This document shows, piece by piece, positions 1 through 8,733 of a stretch of DNA of 64,000 bases. Location of the stretch: positions 1,116,001-1,180,000 of the forward strand of contig CBDFIU010000005.1 of assembly GCA_965248235.1 (NCBI GenBank), given 5' to 3'. How positions within the stretch are numbered: the stretch's first letter is position 1; the number at the start of each line of letters is the position of its first letter. The notes under the pieces were generated by a model. That model was given only the letters and a program-made list of their open reading frames with translations. It was not told where the DNA came from and searched no databases. The stretch is from UBA6623 sp965248235. Lineage in GTDB: Bacteria > Acidobacteriota > Terriglobia > Bryobacterales > UBA6623. The translations under genes and the position numbers were made by a program.

Positions 1-983
1 CGCGGCAGCGTCCAGCGTATTTGCATGAACAGCCAGCAAAAGATGAGGACCTTGGTCGAAAAGCTCGCCACCCCGAGCAGGACGTAGACCAGATGAGGAA
101 CGAGGAGTTCCGCGCCCCAGGGGAAGTGAAATCCGTCCGGCATAAGGAAGGGCACCTGCCACCCGCCGAAAAAGAGCGTGGTGGCCAGGCAAGCTACCAT
201 GATGGTTTCCAGGAAGTCCGTGAGGAAGAACATACCGAACTTCATTCCGCTGTACTCTACGAAATAGCCGATGATCTCCGATTCCCCTTCCGGCAGGTCA
301 AAGGGAACCCTCTTGGTTTCAGCCAGCGCCGCGGTCACGAAGACGATAAAGGCCACGGGCTGGGCGACTATCCCCCAGAAAGGGATCCAGCCGCCGATCA
401 TTTGGCCCTGGGCCCGCACCAGCTCGCCCAAATCCATGGTTCCGTAGACCATGATCACGCCGACGACGGCGATACCCAGAGCGATTTCGTAGGAGATCAG
501 CTGCGCGGTGGCCCGCAGTCCTCCCAGGATCGCGTAGTTGTTTCGCGACGCAAAGCCGGCGAGGATCACGCCATAGACACCGAGCGAGAGCATGGCGAAG
601 ATGTACAGCAGCGCTACGTCGATCTTCGCGACTTGGAGTTCGATGACGCGGCCCTCGCCCAGAATGAGGCGGTCCCCAAAGGGAATCGCGGCGAAGGCCA
701 CCAAGGCGAAGAAGACCGAAAAGAAAGGGGCCAGGGCGTGGAGGGTTTTGTCCGCGCGGGCCGGGACGATGTCCTCCTTGGTAAACATTTTGACCGCGTC
801 GGCGAGGGCGTGAAACAGTCCCAGCGCGCGAAAACCGAAGATGTCGGCGCGGTTGGCCCCGATCCGATCCTGGATGAGGGCCGACTGTTTGCGCTCCACC
901 CAGGTATGCAGGCCCGCCAGGTTCAGAACCCCGAAAAAGACCACACCCGCCAATGCGAGCTTGATGAACAGGTCTTCCATCAT
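1..983 (-). CDS. nuoH: NADH-quinone oxidoreductase subunit H (partial, C-terminus off the left edge)
   Basis: Membrane subunit of complex I that helps form the quinone-binding cavity where the peripheral arm docks. The minus-strand frame starts MMEDLFIKLALAGVVF and contains family hallmarks such as HTWVERKQSALIQDRIGANR near residues 26-45, the AETKRVPFDLPEGESEIIG loop and the EYSGMKFGMFF segment. Several hydrophobic helices follow one another. The start is set by an ATGA overlap with the nuoG stop. About 327 residues are visible and the family is usually 330-420, so only a short C-terminus is missing. nuoI, absent from this window, may lie just beyond the edge. Confidence 0.95.
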   Translation of the reverse strand, partial: MMEDLFIKLALAGVVFFGVLNLAGLHTWVERKQSALIQDRIGANRADIFGFRALGLFHALADAVKMFTKEDIVPARADKTLHALAPFFSVFFALVAFAAIPFGDRLILGEGRVIELQVAKIDVALLYIFAMLSLGVYGVILAGFASRNNYAILGGLRATAQLISYEIALGIAVVGVIMVYGTMDLGELVRAQGQMIGGWIPFWGIVAQPVAFIVFVTAALAETKRVPFDLPEGESEIIGYFVEYSGMKFGMFFLTDFLETIMVACLATTLFFGGWQVPFLMPDGFHFPWGAELLVPHLVYVLLGVASFSTKVLIFCWLFMQIRWTLP

Positions 984-2638
984 GGTGCGATCGCCTCGGG
1001 GGCGGGATTGGCCGTCGCCACGTCAACACCTTGCGCGCCGATCGCCTTATAGCTCAATTCCGTGAAGGGAGCCTCGGCCGCGGCCAGCGCTAGGAAGATC
1101 TGCTCCGGCCCGTGCCAGTCGAACCCCAGACCCAGCCGTCCGGCTAATTCCAGCAGAATGCGCCAGTCTTCTCGGGAGTCCCCCACCGGAGCAAAGGCCC
1201 GGCCGATACGCTGGAGGCGGCCATGGCAATTCACGAAGGTGCCGTCCTTCTCGACATAGGCCGCGCTTGGCAGGACCCAATGAGCCAGCGGCGCGGTGGC
1301 GTTCTCGTTCGTGCCCGAGAAGACGAACAGGCCGACTTTCTCTCGAAGCTTTCGGACGGTCTCTTTCCCAAACAGCTCCACCAGGTCATGACCGGCGACC
1401 CACAGGACGTCGAGTCTTCCGGCCAGGCCCTCGTCGACAATTTGCTTGGCGTCGGGTGCATCGGCGCCGGCCAAGCCGAGCAGAGTTGCTCCCAGCGTGT
1501 TGGGGTTCTTGTCCGCCTTGATCAAGAAGTCGTCCGAGGACCCGGACGTCTCCGGAACGGAAGCGCTGACCTGAGCCCCCAAAGCACCCCTGAAGATTTC
1601 CCGGATCAAGAACAACTCCTCGTTGGTGAGCTGGGCCGAGGCGATGACACCAATCCTCTTCCCGGTCCCGTTCAGGCCGCCTTCCCGTGCCTCGGTGGCC
1701 GGCCCTCCCAAAGCCGTTGAGATGGCGTCGAGGGCCTGCTCCCAAGTTGCGTCCGCGCCATTCCGACCATTCGCCGACGGCCCGTGTACGTTGAGGAGAC
1801 GACCCCGATCGACCCAGCCAAAGCCGTAGCGCCCCTCGTCGCATAACCACCATTGGTTGACGTCCGGGTTGTAGCGGGGCTTGATGCGCACGACCCTTGC
1901 CCCGTCGTTCAAGTAGGGCCTGTCGAGCACGTAATGCATGTCCACGTTGCACCCCTGGCTGCAGCCGTTGCAGACCGTGGGGGCGCTGGAGAGGTACCAG
2001 ACCCTGGCTTTGAAACGGAAATCACTTTCGGTCAGGGCTCCCACGGGACAGATGTCCACGACGTTGGCCGAGTAGGGATTGTCAAGTACGTCGCCGGGGT
2101 AGAGTCCCAACTCGGCCCGGTCCCCGCGGTTGAAAATGCCGAACTCGCCGGTCTTGGTGATTTCGTCGGTGAAGCGCACGCAACGGGAGCAGAGGATACA
2201 GCGCTCCTGATCCAGCATCACATGGGGACCGAGTTCCACAGCCTTTTGCTTTTTGACCTTGTGCTCCCGGAAGCGCGGGTCATAGAGCCCGAAGTTCATG
2301 TAGAAGTTCTGCAGGTCGCACTCGCCCGACTGATCACAGACCGGACAGTCGAGCGGATGGTTGGCCAGCAGAAACTCCAGCACCGCGCGCCGGCCGTCCT
2401 CGGCCTTCTCGCTGTTGGTATGGACGACCATTCCCTCGCTGACGAAGGTGTTGCAGGCGATCTGGAGCTTGGGGAACTTCTCTACTTCCACCAAGCAGAT
2501 GCGGCAGTTGCCCGCAATGGAGAGCCCGGGGTGATAGCAATAGCGCGGAATGAAGATGCCCAACTCCTCCGCGGCCTGGATGACCGTGGTCCCTTCGGCC
2601 GCATTCACCTCACGGCCGTCGATGCTCAGGCTGGGCAT
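980..2638 (-). CDS. nuoG: NADH-quinone oxidoreductase subunit G
   Basis: Iron-sulfur subunit of the peripheral arm; it relays electrons from NuoEF towards quinone. The N-terminal 2Fe-2S ferredoxin domain has cysteines in CYHPGLSIAGNCRIC and a later C at IACNTF. It is followed by HPLDCPVCDQSGECDLQ (His/Cys 4Fe-4S ligands), CILCSRC with a later CPVGAL, and a CNGCSQGC...WWLCDEGR set, which matches the extra N7 cluster motif known from E. coli and Thermus. At 552 aa it is short, so the molybdopterin-like C-terminal region is reduced. It overlaps nuoEF by 13 nt and nuoH by 4 nt, indicating tight translational coupling. Confidence 0.95.
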   Translation of the reverse strand: MPSLSIDGREVNAAEGTTVIQAAEELGIFIPRYCYHPGLSIAGNCRICLVEVEKFPKLQIACNTFVSEGMVVHTNSEKAEDGRRAVLEFLLANHPLDCPVCDQSGECDLQNFYMNFGLYDPRFREHKVKKQKAVELGPHVMLDQERCILCSRCVRFTDEITKTGEFGIFNRGDRAELGLYPGDVLDNPYSANVVDICPVGALTESDFRFKARVWYLSSAPTVCNGCSQGCNVDMHYVLDRPYLNDGARVVRIKPRYNPDVNQWWLCDEGRYGFGWVDRGRLLNVHGPSANGRNGADATWEQALDAISTALGGPATEAREGGLNGTGKRIGVIASAQLTNEELFLIREIFRGALGAQVSASVPETSGSSDDFLIKADKNPNTLGATLLGLAGADAPDAKQIVDEGLAGRLDVLWVAGHDLVELFGKETVRKLREKVGLFVFSGTNENATAPLAHWVLPSAAYVEKDGTFVNCHGRLQRIGRAFAPVGDSREDWRILLELAGRLGLGFDWHGPEQIFLALAAAEAPFTELSYKAIGAQGVDVATANPAPEAIAP

Positions 2639-4425
2639 GCCACCGCCTCCTTTTCCTGGGCGCTCTGCCCGGTGCGGATATACTCCTCAAACTCGTGCCG
2701 AAACTTCTTGATGTAGGACTGGACCGGCCAGGCGGCCGCGTCCGCGAAGACGCAAATCGTGTTCCCTTCCATGTCGCCGGCGATGGCGAGGAGATCGTCC
2801 AAGTCTTGAACACCGCCTTTTCCGTCGATGATACGCCGCAAGATGCGATGGACCCAGCCCGTCCCTTCCCGGCACGGCGAGCATTGACCGCAAGACTCGT
2901 CGGCGAAAAACCGCGCCGCGGAATCGAGTGCGTGGACCATGGAGGTGGTCTCATCCATCACGATCACTCCCCCGGACCCCGCCATGCTGCCCGCGGCCAT
3001 CAGGGAGTCAAAGTCCATGGCGACGTCGACCTCGTCGGCTGTCAGGATCTTGGCGGAGATACCTCCGGGGATGACGGCCTTGAGCTTGTTGCCGTCGCGC
3101 ACGCCGCCGGCCTTCTCGATGAGTTCGCGCAGGGTAATGCTGACCGGCTCCTCATACACGCCGGGCCGGACCACATGTCCGCTCACGCAAAAGAGCCGCG
3201 TGCCGCCTTGCTTTTCGGTGCCGATTTCGGCAAATCGTTCCGCTCCATGGCGCAGAATGAAAGGGACACAGGCCAGGGTCTCCACGTTGTTCACGATGGT
3301 AGGGGAGGCGAAAAGCCCCGAAATTGCGGGAAACGGGGGCTTGAGCCGGGGAAAACCCTTCCCGCCCTCGAGCGAAGTCAGCAGCGCGGTCTCCTCGCCG
3401 CAGATATAGGCGCCGGCGCCTCGGTGGATCACCACATCCAGGTCGAAGCCGGTCCCCTGGATGTTTTTGCCAAGCCAATGCCGACCGCGGGCCTCATCGA
3501 TGGCGCGCTGTAAGCGCTTAGCCGACTGGAAATACTCGCCTCGAATGTAGACGTAGGCCTTGTGGCTGCCAATAGCGTAGGCCGAGATGATCATGCCTTC
3601 GAGCAAGGCGTGCGGGTCCCGCTCCATGATGTAGCGGTCTTTGAACGTGCCCGGCTCACCCTCGTCCGCGTTGACCACGAGGTACTTGGGCTTGGTTGTT
3701 TCCTTGGGAACGAAGGACCACTTTCTTCCGGCCGGAAACCCCGCCCCGCCCAGCCCGCGCAATTTGGCGTTGGAGACCTCCTCGATCACTTGCTCGGGTG
3801 TCATCGAGGTGAGAGCCTTGCGGGCCGCGACGTATCCGCCGTCCGCGACGTAGGACTCCAACCAGGTTCCCTCCGGATCTTTGAAGCGCGTGGAAAGCAC
3901 CGGCCCGTCCGAGCAGATGAAAGGGTCGGGTTCAGGGGTGGATTCCGGGGCGCCCGGCTCCGTAAGCGCGTCCTGGACGAGAGCGCCGATCGTCTCGCCC
4001 TCGATCGGGCCGACGAATCGTTCGTCGAGCTGCGCCATGGGCGACATCTCGCAGGCACACAGACACTCGACCTCCGTGAGCGTGACTTGCCCATCGGGGG
4101 TAGTCTCGCCTGGGCCGACCTTCAGTCTCTCCTTGATCCGGTCCAGCAGATCCTCCCCTCCGCGCAACAGGCATGGCAGACTCGTGCAAACCCGAAGCTC
4201 GCGCCGGCCCACGGGTTTGGTGTGGTACATGTTGTAGAAAGAGACCGCCTCGCGCACGTGGGACCGGGCCACACCAAGAACGCGCGACACCCAAGCCTCC
4301 GCTTCCCCCGAAACATAACCCTGATTCTCCTGGACGAGCCACAACATAGGCAGCATGGCTGCCTTCGGATATTCGTAAGGCTCGAGGATCGCCCCGGCTT
4401 TACCGTCGAGTTCCGAGAAATTCAC
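2626..4425 (-). CDS. nuoEF: Fused NADH-quinone oxidoreductase subunits E and F
   Basis: A single 599-aa frame carries both parts of the NADH-oxidising module. Residues ~1-165 are NuoE-like, with 2Fe-2S ligands in CTSLPC and CLCACEMS. A linker rich in Pro, Glu and Ser (around TEPGAPESTPEPDPF) leads to NuoF, which has GLGGAGFPAGRKW and NADEGEPGTFKDR (FMN/NADH site), a GAGAYICGEETALL segment, and 4Fe-4S cysteines in ESCGQCSPCREGT plus a later Cys (NTICVF). The GTG start forms a GTGA overlap with the nuoD stop. The frame is open further upstream, but that stretch reads antisense-like sequence inside nuoD and is rejected. NuoE and NuoF are normally separate genes, so the fusion is notable. Confidence 0.9.
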   Translation of the reverse strand: MNFSELDGKAGAILEPYEYPKAAMLPMLWLVQENQGYVSGEAEAWVSRVLGVARSHVREAVSFYNMYHTKPVGRRELRVCTSLPCLLRGGEDLLDRIKERLKVGPGETTPDGQVTLTEVECLCACEMSPMAQLDERFVGPIEGETIGALVQDALTEPGAPESTPEPDPFICSDGPVLSTRFKDPEGTWLESYVADGGYVAARKALTSMTPEQVIEEVSNAKLRGLGGAGFPAGRKWSFVPKETTKPKYLVVNADEGEPGTFKDRYIMERDPHALLEGMIISAYAIGSHKAYVYIRGEYFQSAKRLQRAIDEARGRHWLGKNIQGTGFDLDVVIHRGAGAYICGEETALLTSLEGGKGFPRLKPPFPAISGLFASPTIVNNVETLACVPFILRHGAERFAEIGTEKQGGTRLFCVSGHVVRPGVYEEPVSITLRELIEKAGGVRDGNKLKAVIPGGISAKILTADEVDVAMDFDSLMAAGSMAGSGGVIVMDETTSMVHALDSAARFFADESCGQCSPCREGTGWVHRILRRIIDGKGGVQDLDDLLAIAGDMEGNTICVFADAAAWPVQSYIKKFRHEFEEYIRTGQSAQEKEAVACPA

Positions 4426-5792
4426 CGGTCGAGTTCCCCACCAATCATGTTGACGGACCCGAAGGTGGGGATCATGTCGGCGATCATGTCGCCGGTGAGG
4501 AGTTTGGACAGAGCGGACATGATGGCAAAGCAGGGGGGACGGACCCGCACGCGGTAAGCGCCACTGGCTCCGTCGCTCACCACGTAGAAACCGAGTTCCC
4601 CGTTGGCGCCTTCCACCGGAAAGTAAGTCTCGCCTTGGGGCGGCCGCACTCCGTGGCCGAACATGACCAATTTGAATTGCTGCATAAGGCCTTCGATGTT
4701 GCCGTAGGCGTCCTCCTTGGGAGGGAGGAAGACCCGCTTTTCGTCCGTCGCGATGGAAGGATGTTGAGCCTGATTCGCGCCCTCGAGAGTTGGACATGTC
4801 ACTGCGCTCGCGCCTGAAATGGAGACGATGTTGCCCATTTTCGCCTCGTCCACCATCTCCGCCGCCGGGATGGGCCGCCCAGTCTCAGGATTGACGAGGA
4901 CCGGTCCGGGCGGCATGTCGGCCAGCGCCCTCTCCACAATGCGCATGGACTGTTCCATCTCCTCCATGCGCACGAGATAGCGATCCATGTTGTCCCCGCG
5001 GGTACCGACCGGCACGTCGAAGGGCAGCCTATCGTAGACGGCGTAGGGGCAGTCCTTGCGCACGTCATAGTCCGAGCCGCTGCCGCGCAGAAACGGCCCC
5101 GTGATCCCGTAGGAGATGGCGTCTTCGGCGGAGATCACTCCCGTTCCCATCATGCGGTCCGCGAAGAGCCGGTTGCGGGTGAGCAGCCCATCGGCTTCCT
5201 TGAGCACCGTGCGCGTCTCCTCAAAGGCTTTGGCGCAGGGTTCCGCGAAGTCTTCGGGGAGGTCGCCCTTCACGCCGCCGACCCGGCAGTAGCTGACCGT
5301 CAGGCGGGCCCCGGTTACCTTCTCAATGAGTTCCCAGAGATATTCGCGGGCCTTGATCATGTAGAGAAAGACGGTGAAGGCGCCCAGCTCCATGGCGCTC
5401 GCCCCCACGCAGGTCAGATGGTCCGAGATCCGGGAGATCTCCGAGAGGATGACCCGTACGTAGTGGCAGCGCTCGGGAACCGAGATGCCAAGGAGCTTTT
5501 CCACGGCCATGCAGTAGCCCATGTTGTTGATGAGCGGGGAAACGTAGTTGAGCCGGTCGGTGTAAGGGATGACGCCGTTATAGTCGACCGTTTCCGCCAT
5601 CTTCTCGAAGCCGCGATGGAGGTAGCCGATCTCCACGTCGGCCTCTTGGATCTGCTCCCCGTCGAGCTTGGCCACGATCCGGACGATCCCGTGCATGGCC
5701 GGGTGCGCGGGGCCGATGTTGAGCATCATGTCCCGGCTCTCGAGTTCAGCCGGGTCGCTCTGAGGTGTCTGGGTCGTCGTCTCCATGGGCAT
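4422..5792 (-). CDS. nuoD: NADH-quinone oxidoreductase subunit D (49 kDa)
   Basis: Peripheral-arm subunit lining the quinone site with NuoB. About 456 aa from ATG (MPMETTTQ). Hallmarks are LNIGPAHPAMHGIVR near the N-terminus, EIGYLHRGFEK, YTDRLNYVSPLINN, RVGGVKGDLP and the C-terminal DMIPTFGSVNMIGGELDR. A TTG 18 nt upstream would extend it over the nuoC stop; the ATG was preferred because it lies just inside that stop region. It is a separate gene here, unlike the NuoCD fusion of E. coli. Confidence 0.95.
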   Translation of the reverse strand: MPMETTTQTPQSDPAELESRDMMLNIGPAHPAMHGIVRIVAKLDGEQIQEADVEIGYLHRGFEKMAETVDYNGVIPYTDRLNYVSPLINNMGYCMAVEKLLGISVPERCHYVRVILSEISRISDHLTCVGASAMELGAFTVFLYMIKAREYLWELIEKVTGARLTVSYCRVGGVKGDLPEDFAEPCAKAFEETRTVLKEADGLLTRNRLFADRMMGTGVISAEDAISYGITGPFLRGSGSDYDVRKDCPYAVYDRLPFDVPVGTRGDNMDRYLVRMEEMEQSMRIVERALADMPPGPVLVNPETGRPIPAAEMVDEAKMGNIVSISGASAVTCPTLEGANQAQHPSIATDEKRVFLPPKEDAYGNIEGLMQQFKLVMFGHGVRPPQGETYFPVEGANGELGFYVVSDGASGAYRVRVRPPCFAIMSALSKLLTGDMIADMIPTFGSVNMIGGELDR

Positions 5793-5793
5793 G

Positions 5794-6375
5794 TTAGTTG
5801 ACCGGCCCAATCAGGGGCTGGCGTTTGTTGACGGGATAGTCCTTGCGCAGCGGGTGCCCCTCAAACTCCTCGTACATGAGGATGCGCCGCAAGTCCGGAT
5901 GCCCCTTAAAGCTGATCCCGAACATGTCCCAGACCTCTCGCTCGAGCCAGTTGGCTCCAGGCCACAACGAAGTGAGGGAATCCACTTCAGCATCGCCCTC
6001 CTCCACGGGAACCACCAGCCTTAGTCGATGCTTCTGGGCCGTGGAGTAGAAGTGGTAAACGAGCGCGAAGCGCGACTCCGCCGGGGGGCCCGGCCAGGGG
6101 TCCTCATCCGGAATCTGAGGCGATGGTTTCACCGCCACTCCGGAGGAAGCGAAAAAAGCCGGCGTGGGCCCCTTCCCAAAAGCGGAGTAATCAACGGCGC
6201 TCAAGTCCATGAGGAAATTCATTTCGAAGGCCGGGTCCTGCTTGACGAACCGCGCCACCTCGGGCAGCGGCTCCCACCCGACAACGACGGTGGCGTCGCC
6301 CCGGAAGGTGTGGGAACTCAGCACTGCGTCGGGGAAACGGTCTCTGACGGCTTCGATCAACTCGGAGGCATTCAT
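5794..6375 (-). CDS. nuoC: NADH-quinone oxidoreductase subunit C
   Basis: Peripheral-arm structural subunit (30 kDa-type), 193 aa, typical for the family. The C-terminal signature WLEREVWDMFGISFKGHPDL, followed by the downstream RKDYPVNKRQP stretch, is diagnostic. The ATG start (MNASELIEAV) lies 3 nt after the nuoB stop. No cofactor is expected in this subunit. Confidence 0.95.
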   Translation of the reverse strand: MNASELIEAVRDRFPDAVLSSHTFRGDATVVVGWEPLPEVARFVKQDPAFEMNFLMDLSAVDYSAFGKGPTPAFFASSGVAVKPSPQIPDEDPWPGPPAESRFALVYHFYSTAQKHRLRLVVPVEEGDAEVDSLTSLWPGANWLEREVWDMFGISFKGHPDLRRILMYEEFEGHPLRKDYPVNKRQPLIGPVN

Positions 6376-6378
6376 ACT

Positions 6379-6894
6379 TCAGATCATTTCCGGACGAACG
6401 TCGGGCGCGGGCCGGATGCCGCTTGTCTGCCGGCCCTGGATCTTGTCCTGCAGCTTCATCAAACCGTCAAGAACCATCTCCGGCCGCGGCGGGCATCCCG
6501 GTATGTAAACATCCACCGGCATAATCGTGTCGATACCCATCACAGTCGCGTAGTTGTCATAGAACCCGCCCGTACATGTGCAGACTCCGAAGGCGACCAC
6601 CCACTTCGGCTCGGCCATCTGCTCATGGATGCGCCGCAACACCGGCGCCATCTTGTGACTGATCGTGCCGACCACGAAAAGCACGTCGGCCTGACGCGGA
6701 GAAAACCGAGGAAGACCCGCTCCGAAACGGTCCACGTCGTAGTGAGAGCAGGCCGTCGCCATGTATTCCATCCCGCAGCACGCGGTCACGAACGGGTATT
6801 GAAAGATCGAGTATTTCCTGGCCCAGCCAAGCGCCTCATCGAGGCGGCTGGTGAAATACGATGGCTGTTCGTTCTGTATATCGGTTCCAGGCAT
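6379..6894 (-). CDS. nuoB: NADH-quinone oxidoreductase subunit B
   Basis: Carries the terminal 4Fe-4S cluster N2 that reduces quinone. 171 aa from MPGTDIQN. The ligand cysteines are visible in TACCGMEYM, in the GVCTCTGGFYDN segment and in IPGCPPRPEMVLDG. The start is 2 nt after the nuoA stop. A longer open frame upstream reads out of frame through nuoA and is not credible. Confidence 0.95.
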   Translation of the reverse strand: MPGTDIQNEQPSYFTSRLDEALGWARKYSIFQYPFVTACCGMEYMATACSHYDVDRFGAGLPRFSPRQADVLFVVGTISHKMAPVLRRIHEQMAEPKWVVAFGVCTCTGGFYDNYATVMGIDTIMPVDVYIPGCPPRPEMVLDGLMKLQDKIQGRQTSGIRPAPDVRPEMI

Positions 6895-6896
6895 AA

Positions 6897-7250
6897 TCAC
6901 TTCCAATCGAGAGCGCCATTGTCCCATGCGTAAATGTAGCCGACCATCAAGATCCCCAGAAAGACGCCCATCTCGACCAAGCCCAAGGACCCCAGGGTAC
7001 GGTAGATCACGGCCCATGGGTAGAGGAAAACGAGCTCGACATCGAAGAGAATGAACAGGATCGCGGTCAGATAGAATTTGATCGCCAGCCTTCCCATCGG
7101 TAGTGAGAAAGGGTCCTTTCCACACTCGAACGGCGCCATCTTTTCGGGCGTGGGCTTCTTTTTCCCCAGCGTGGAGCCGAGCACCACCATCGCGCCCGCG
7201 ATCCCGGCGGCCAGGACGAAAGTGACGACGATTCCGATGTATTCGTTCAC
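6897..7250 (-). CDS. nuoA: NADH-quinone oxidoreductase subunit A
   Basis: Small membrane subunit (117 aa, three predicted helices) at the junction of the two arms. The conserved FECGKDP loop and the KFYLTAILFILFDVELVFLYPWA helix are present. It opens the nuoA-H block. The 64 bp separating it from nuoN (7251-7314) is the longest gap inside the complex I cluster, so a secondary promoter could lie there, but none is convincing. Expression is probably shared with the upstream nuoJ-N block. Confidence 0.95.
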   Translation of the reverse strand: MNEYIGIVVTFVLAAGIAGAMVVLGSTLGKKKPTPEKMAPFECGKDPFSLPMGRLAIKFYLTAILFILFDVELVFLYPWAVIYRTLGSLGLVEMGVFLGILMVGYIYAWDNGALDWK

Positions 7251-7314
7251 AGGTCGGCAACCTCACTAAGCTCTTGGATCCAACGTAGAGCGCTACCATA
7301 TATCATTTTAACCA

Positions 7315-8733
7315 TTATGGCGACACGGCCCAGAGAGTAAGGCCCCCGGGGGAAATTCCGCCGATCAAGGTGACCAGCGCGGCCACGCCAAGCGCCGCCG
7401 ACACCGCCACCGGGAAGCGCGACGGCGCCGGGTCCCGCGGCTCCCTCATATACATGAAGACGGCGACGCGCATGTAGATGAAGGCGGAGACCACGCTGCA
7501 AGCCACGGCCAGGACCGCCAGCGCCATATGGCCCGCGCGCACCGCGCTCAGGATCACGACGAACTTGGCTACGAACCCGGCTGTTGGAGGGATGCCGATC
7601 AGAGACAGCAGGAACAACAGCATCAGCGCGGCTGTTCCCGGCCGCTGCGCCGCCAGGCCTTGGTAGCCGTCCAGGTTCTCGCCTCGCTCTCCCAGGGCGA
7701 TGACCACGCCAAAGGCCCCGAGAGTCATGAACACATAGAAGAAGGCGTAGGTCATGGTCGCCTCGACCCCTTCGGGAGTACCGGCGATGAGGCCCAGCAG
7801 AGCGTAGCCCGCATGGGCGATCGAAGAGTAGGCCAATAGCCGTTTCATGTCGGTCTGAGACAGAGCGACAACGCTTCCCACAAGAATGGACAAAGCGGCG
7901 AGCCCCAGCAGAACCGCGGACAGAACGTCAGCTTCAGAGCCGAACGCGACCAGGCCGACCCGTCCCAGGGCGGCCAGGCCGGCCGCCTTGGAGCCGGCAG
8001 CCAGAAAAGCCGCAACCGGAGCGCTCGCGCCCTGGTAGGCGTCCGGCGCCCAGGCATGGAGCGGCACCACCGCGATTTTGAAGGCTATTCCTACCGTCAC
8101 CAGCCCGATAGCCGCCAACAGCAGCGGGCTGGAGCCCTGCTCGACGAGAGCCGCGGCAATGGCCGTAAAGTCCGTGGCGCCGGTAACTCCGTAGGTCAGG
8201 CTGATCCCATAGAGCAGCAGGGCCGAGGCGAAAGAAGCAAGGAGGAAATACTTGATGGCCGCCTCGTTCGACGCCGGCCTTTCCACTCTGATCCCGACCA
8301 GGATGTAGGAGCAGAGGGTCATCAGCTCCAAGCCCAAGTAGAGGGTCAACAGATCAAGGGCTGAAACTGCGAGCATCATTCCCGTCGAGGCCAACAGTAA
8401 CAAGGCATGGTATTCAGCCCGTGGAATTCCGTCCCTGTCGATGCTCCTCACGGCCAGGAGCGCGGCCAGAGCCAGAGTGGCGGCGATGAGCACCTTGAAG
8501 AATTGCGAGTACCCGTCGACGGTGATCATGCCGCTAAACCCAGTCTGGGCGCCCCCGGACAAGGTCCAACCCGCGGCCACGGCGGCGGCCAGAGCGGCGA
8601 GGACGGTCCCGACAGCAGCCACGGGCGTTGTCTGAATCCGGCGCGCTGTCAGAATGAGCACCAAAGCCATGCCGACGAGAATCAGCTCCGGGACCAGCAG
8701 GGCCACGTCCGATAGGGTCGCGGCCCCCTTCAT
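7315..8733 (-). CDS. nuoN: NADH-quinone oxidoreductase subunit N
   Basis: Antiporter-like proton-translocating membrane subunit, 472 aa with about 14 hydrophobic helices. Family residues include the Glu in YLGLELMTLCSYIL and lysines in NEAAIKYFLLASFASALLLYG and FKIAVVPLHAWAPDAYQG. The start ATG (MKGAATLSD) makes an ATGA overlap with the nuoM stop; an upstream in-frame extension reads basic, non-membrane sequence and was dropped. It ends the nuoJ-N block. Confidence 0.93.
   Translation of the reverse strand: MKGAATLSDVALLVPELILVGMALVLILTARRIQTTPVAAVGTVLAALAAAVAAGWTLSGGAQTGFSGMITVDGYSQFFKVLIAATLALAALLAVRSIDRDGIPRAEYHALLLLASTGMMLAVSALDLLTLYLGLELMTLCSYILVGIRVERPASNEAAIKYFLLASFASALLLYGISLTYGVTGATDFTAIAAALVEQGSSPLLLAAIGLVTVGIAFKIAVVPLHAWAPDAYQGASAPVAAFLAAGSKAAGLAALGRVGLVAFGSEADVLSAVLLGLAALSILVGSVVALSQTDMKRLLAYSSIAHAGYALLGLIAGTPEGVEATMTYAFFYVFMTLGAFGVVIALGERGENLDGYQGLAAQRPGTAALMLLFLLSLIGIPPTAGFVAKFVVILSAVRAGHMALAVLAVACSVVSAFIYMRVAVFMYMREPRDPAPSRFPVAVSAALGVAALVTLIGGISPGGLTLWAVSP

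Noticed and set aside
21..1052. Long open frame on the plus strand over nuoH (and similar plus-strand frames over nuoG, nuoEF, nuoM, nusA and infB)
   Set aside because: These are antisense frames of GC-rich genes. Their translations are rich in His, Arg, Asp and Gly without domain motifs, while the minus strand gives clear family proteins.
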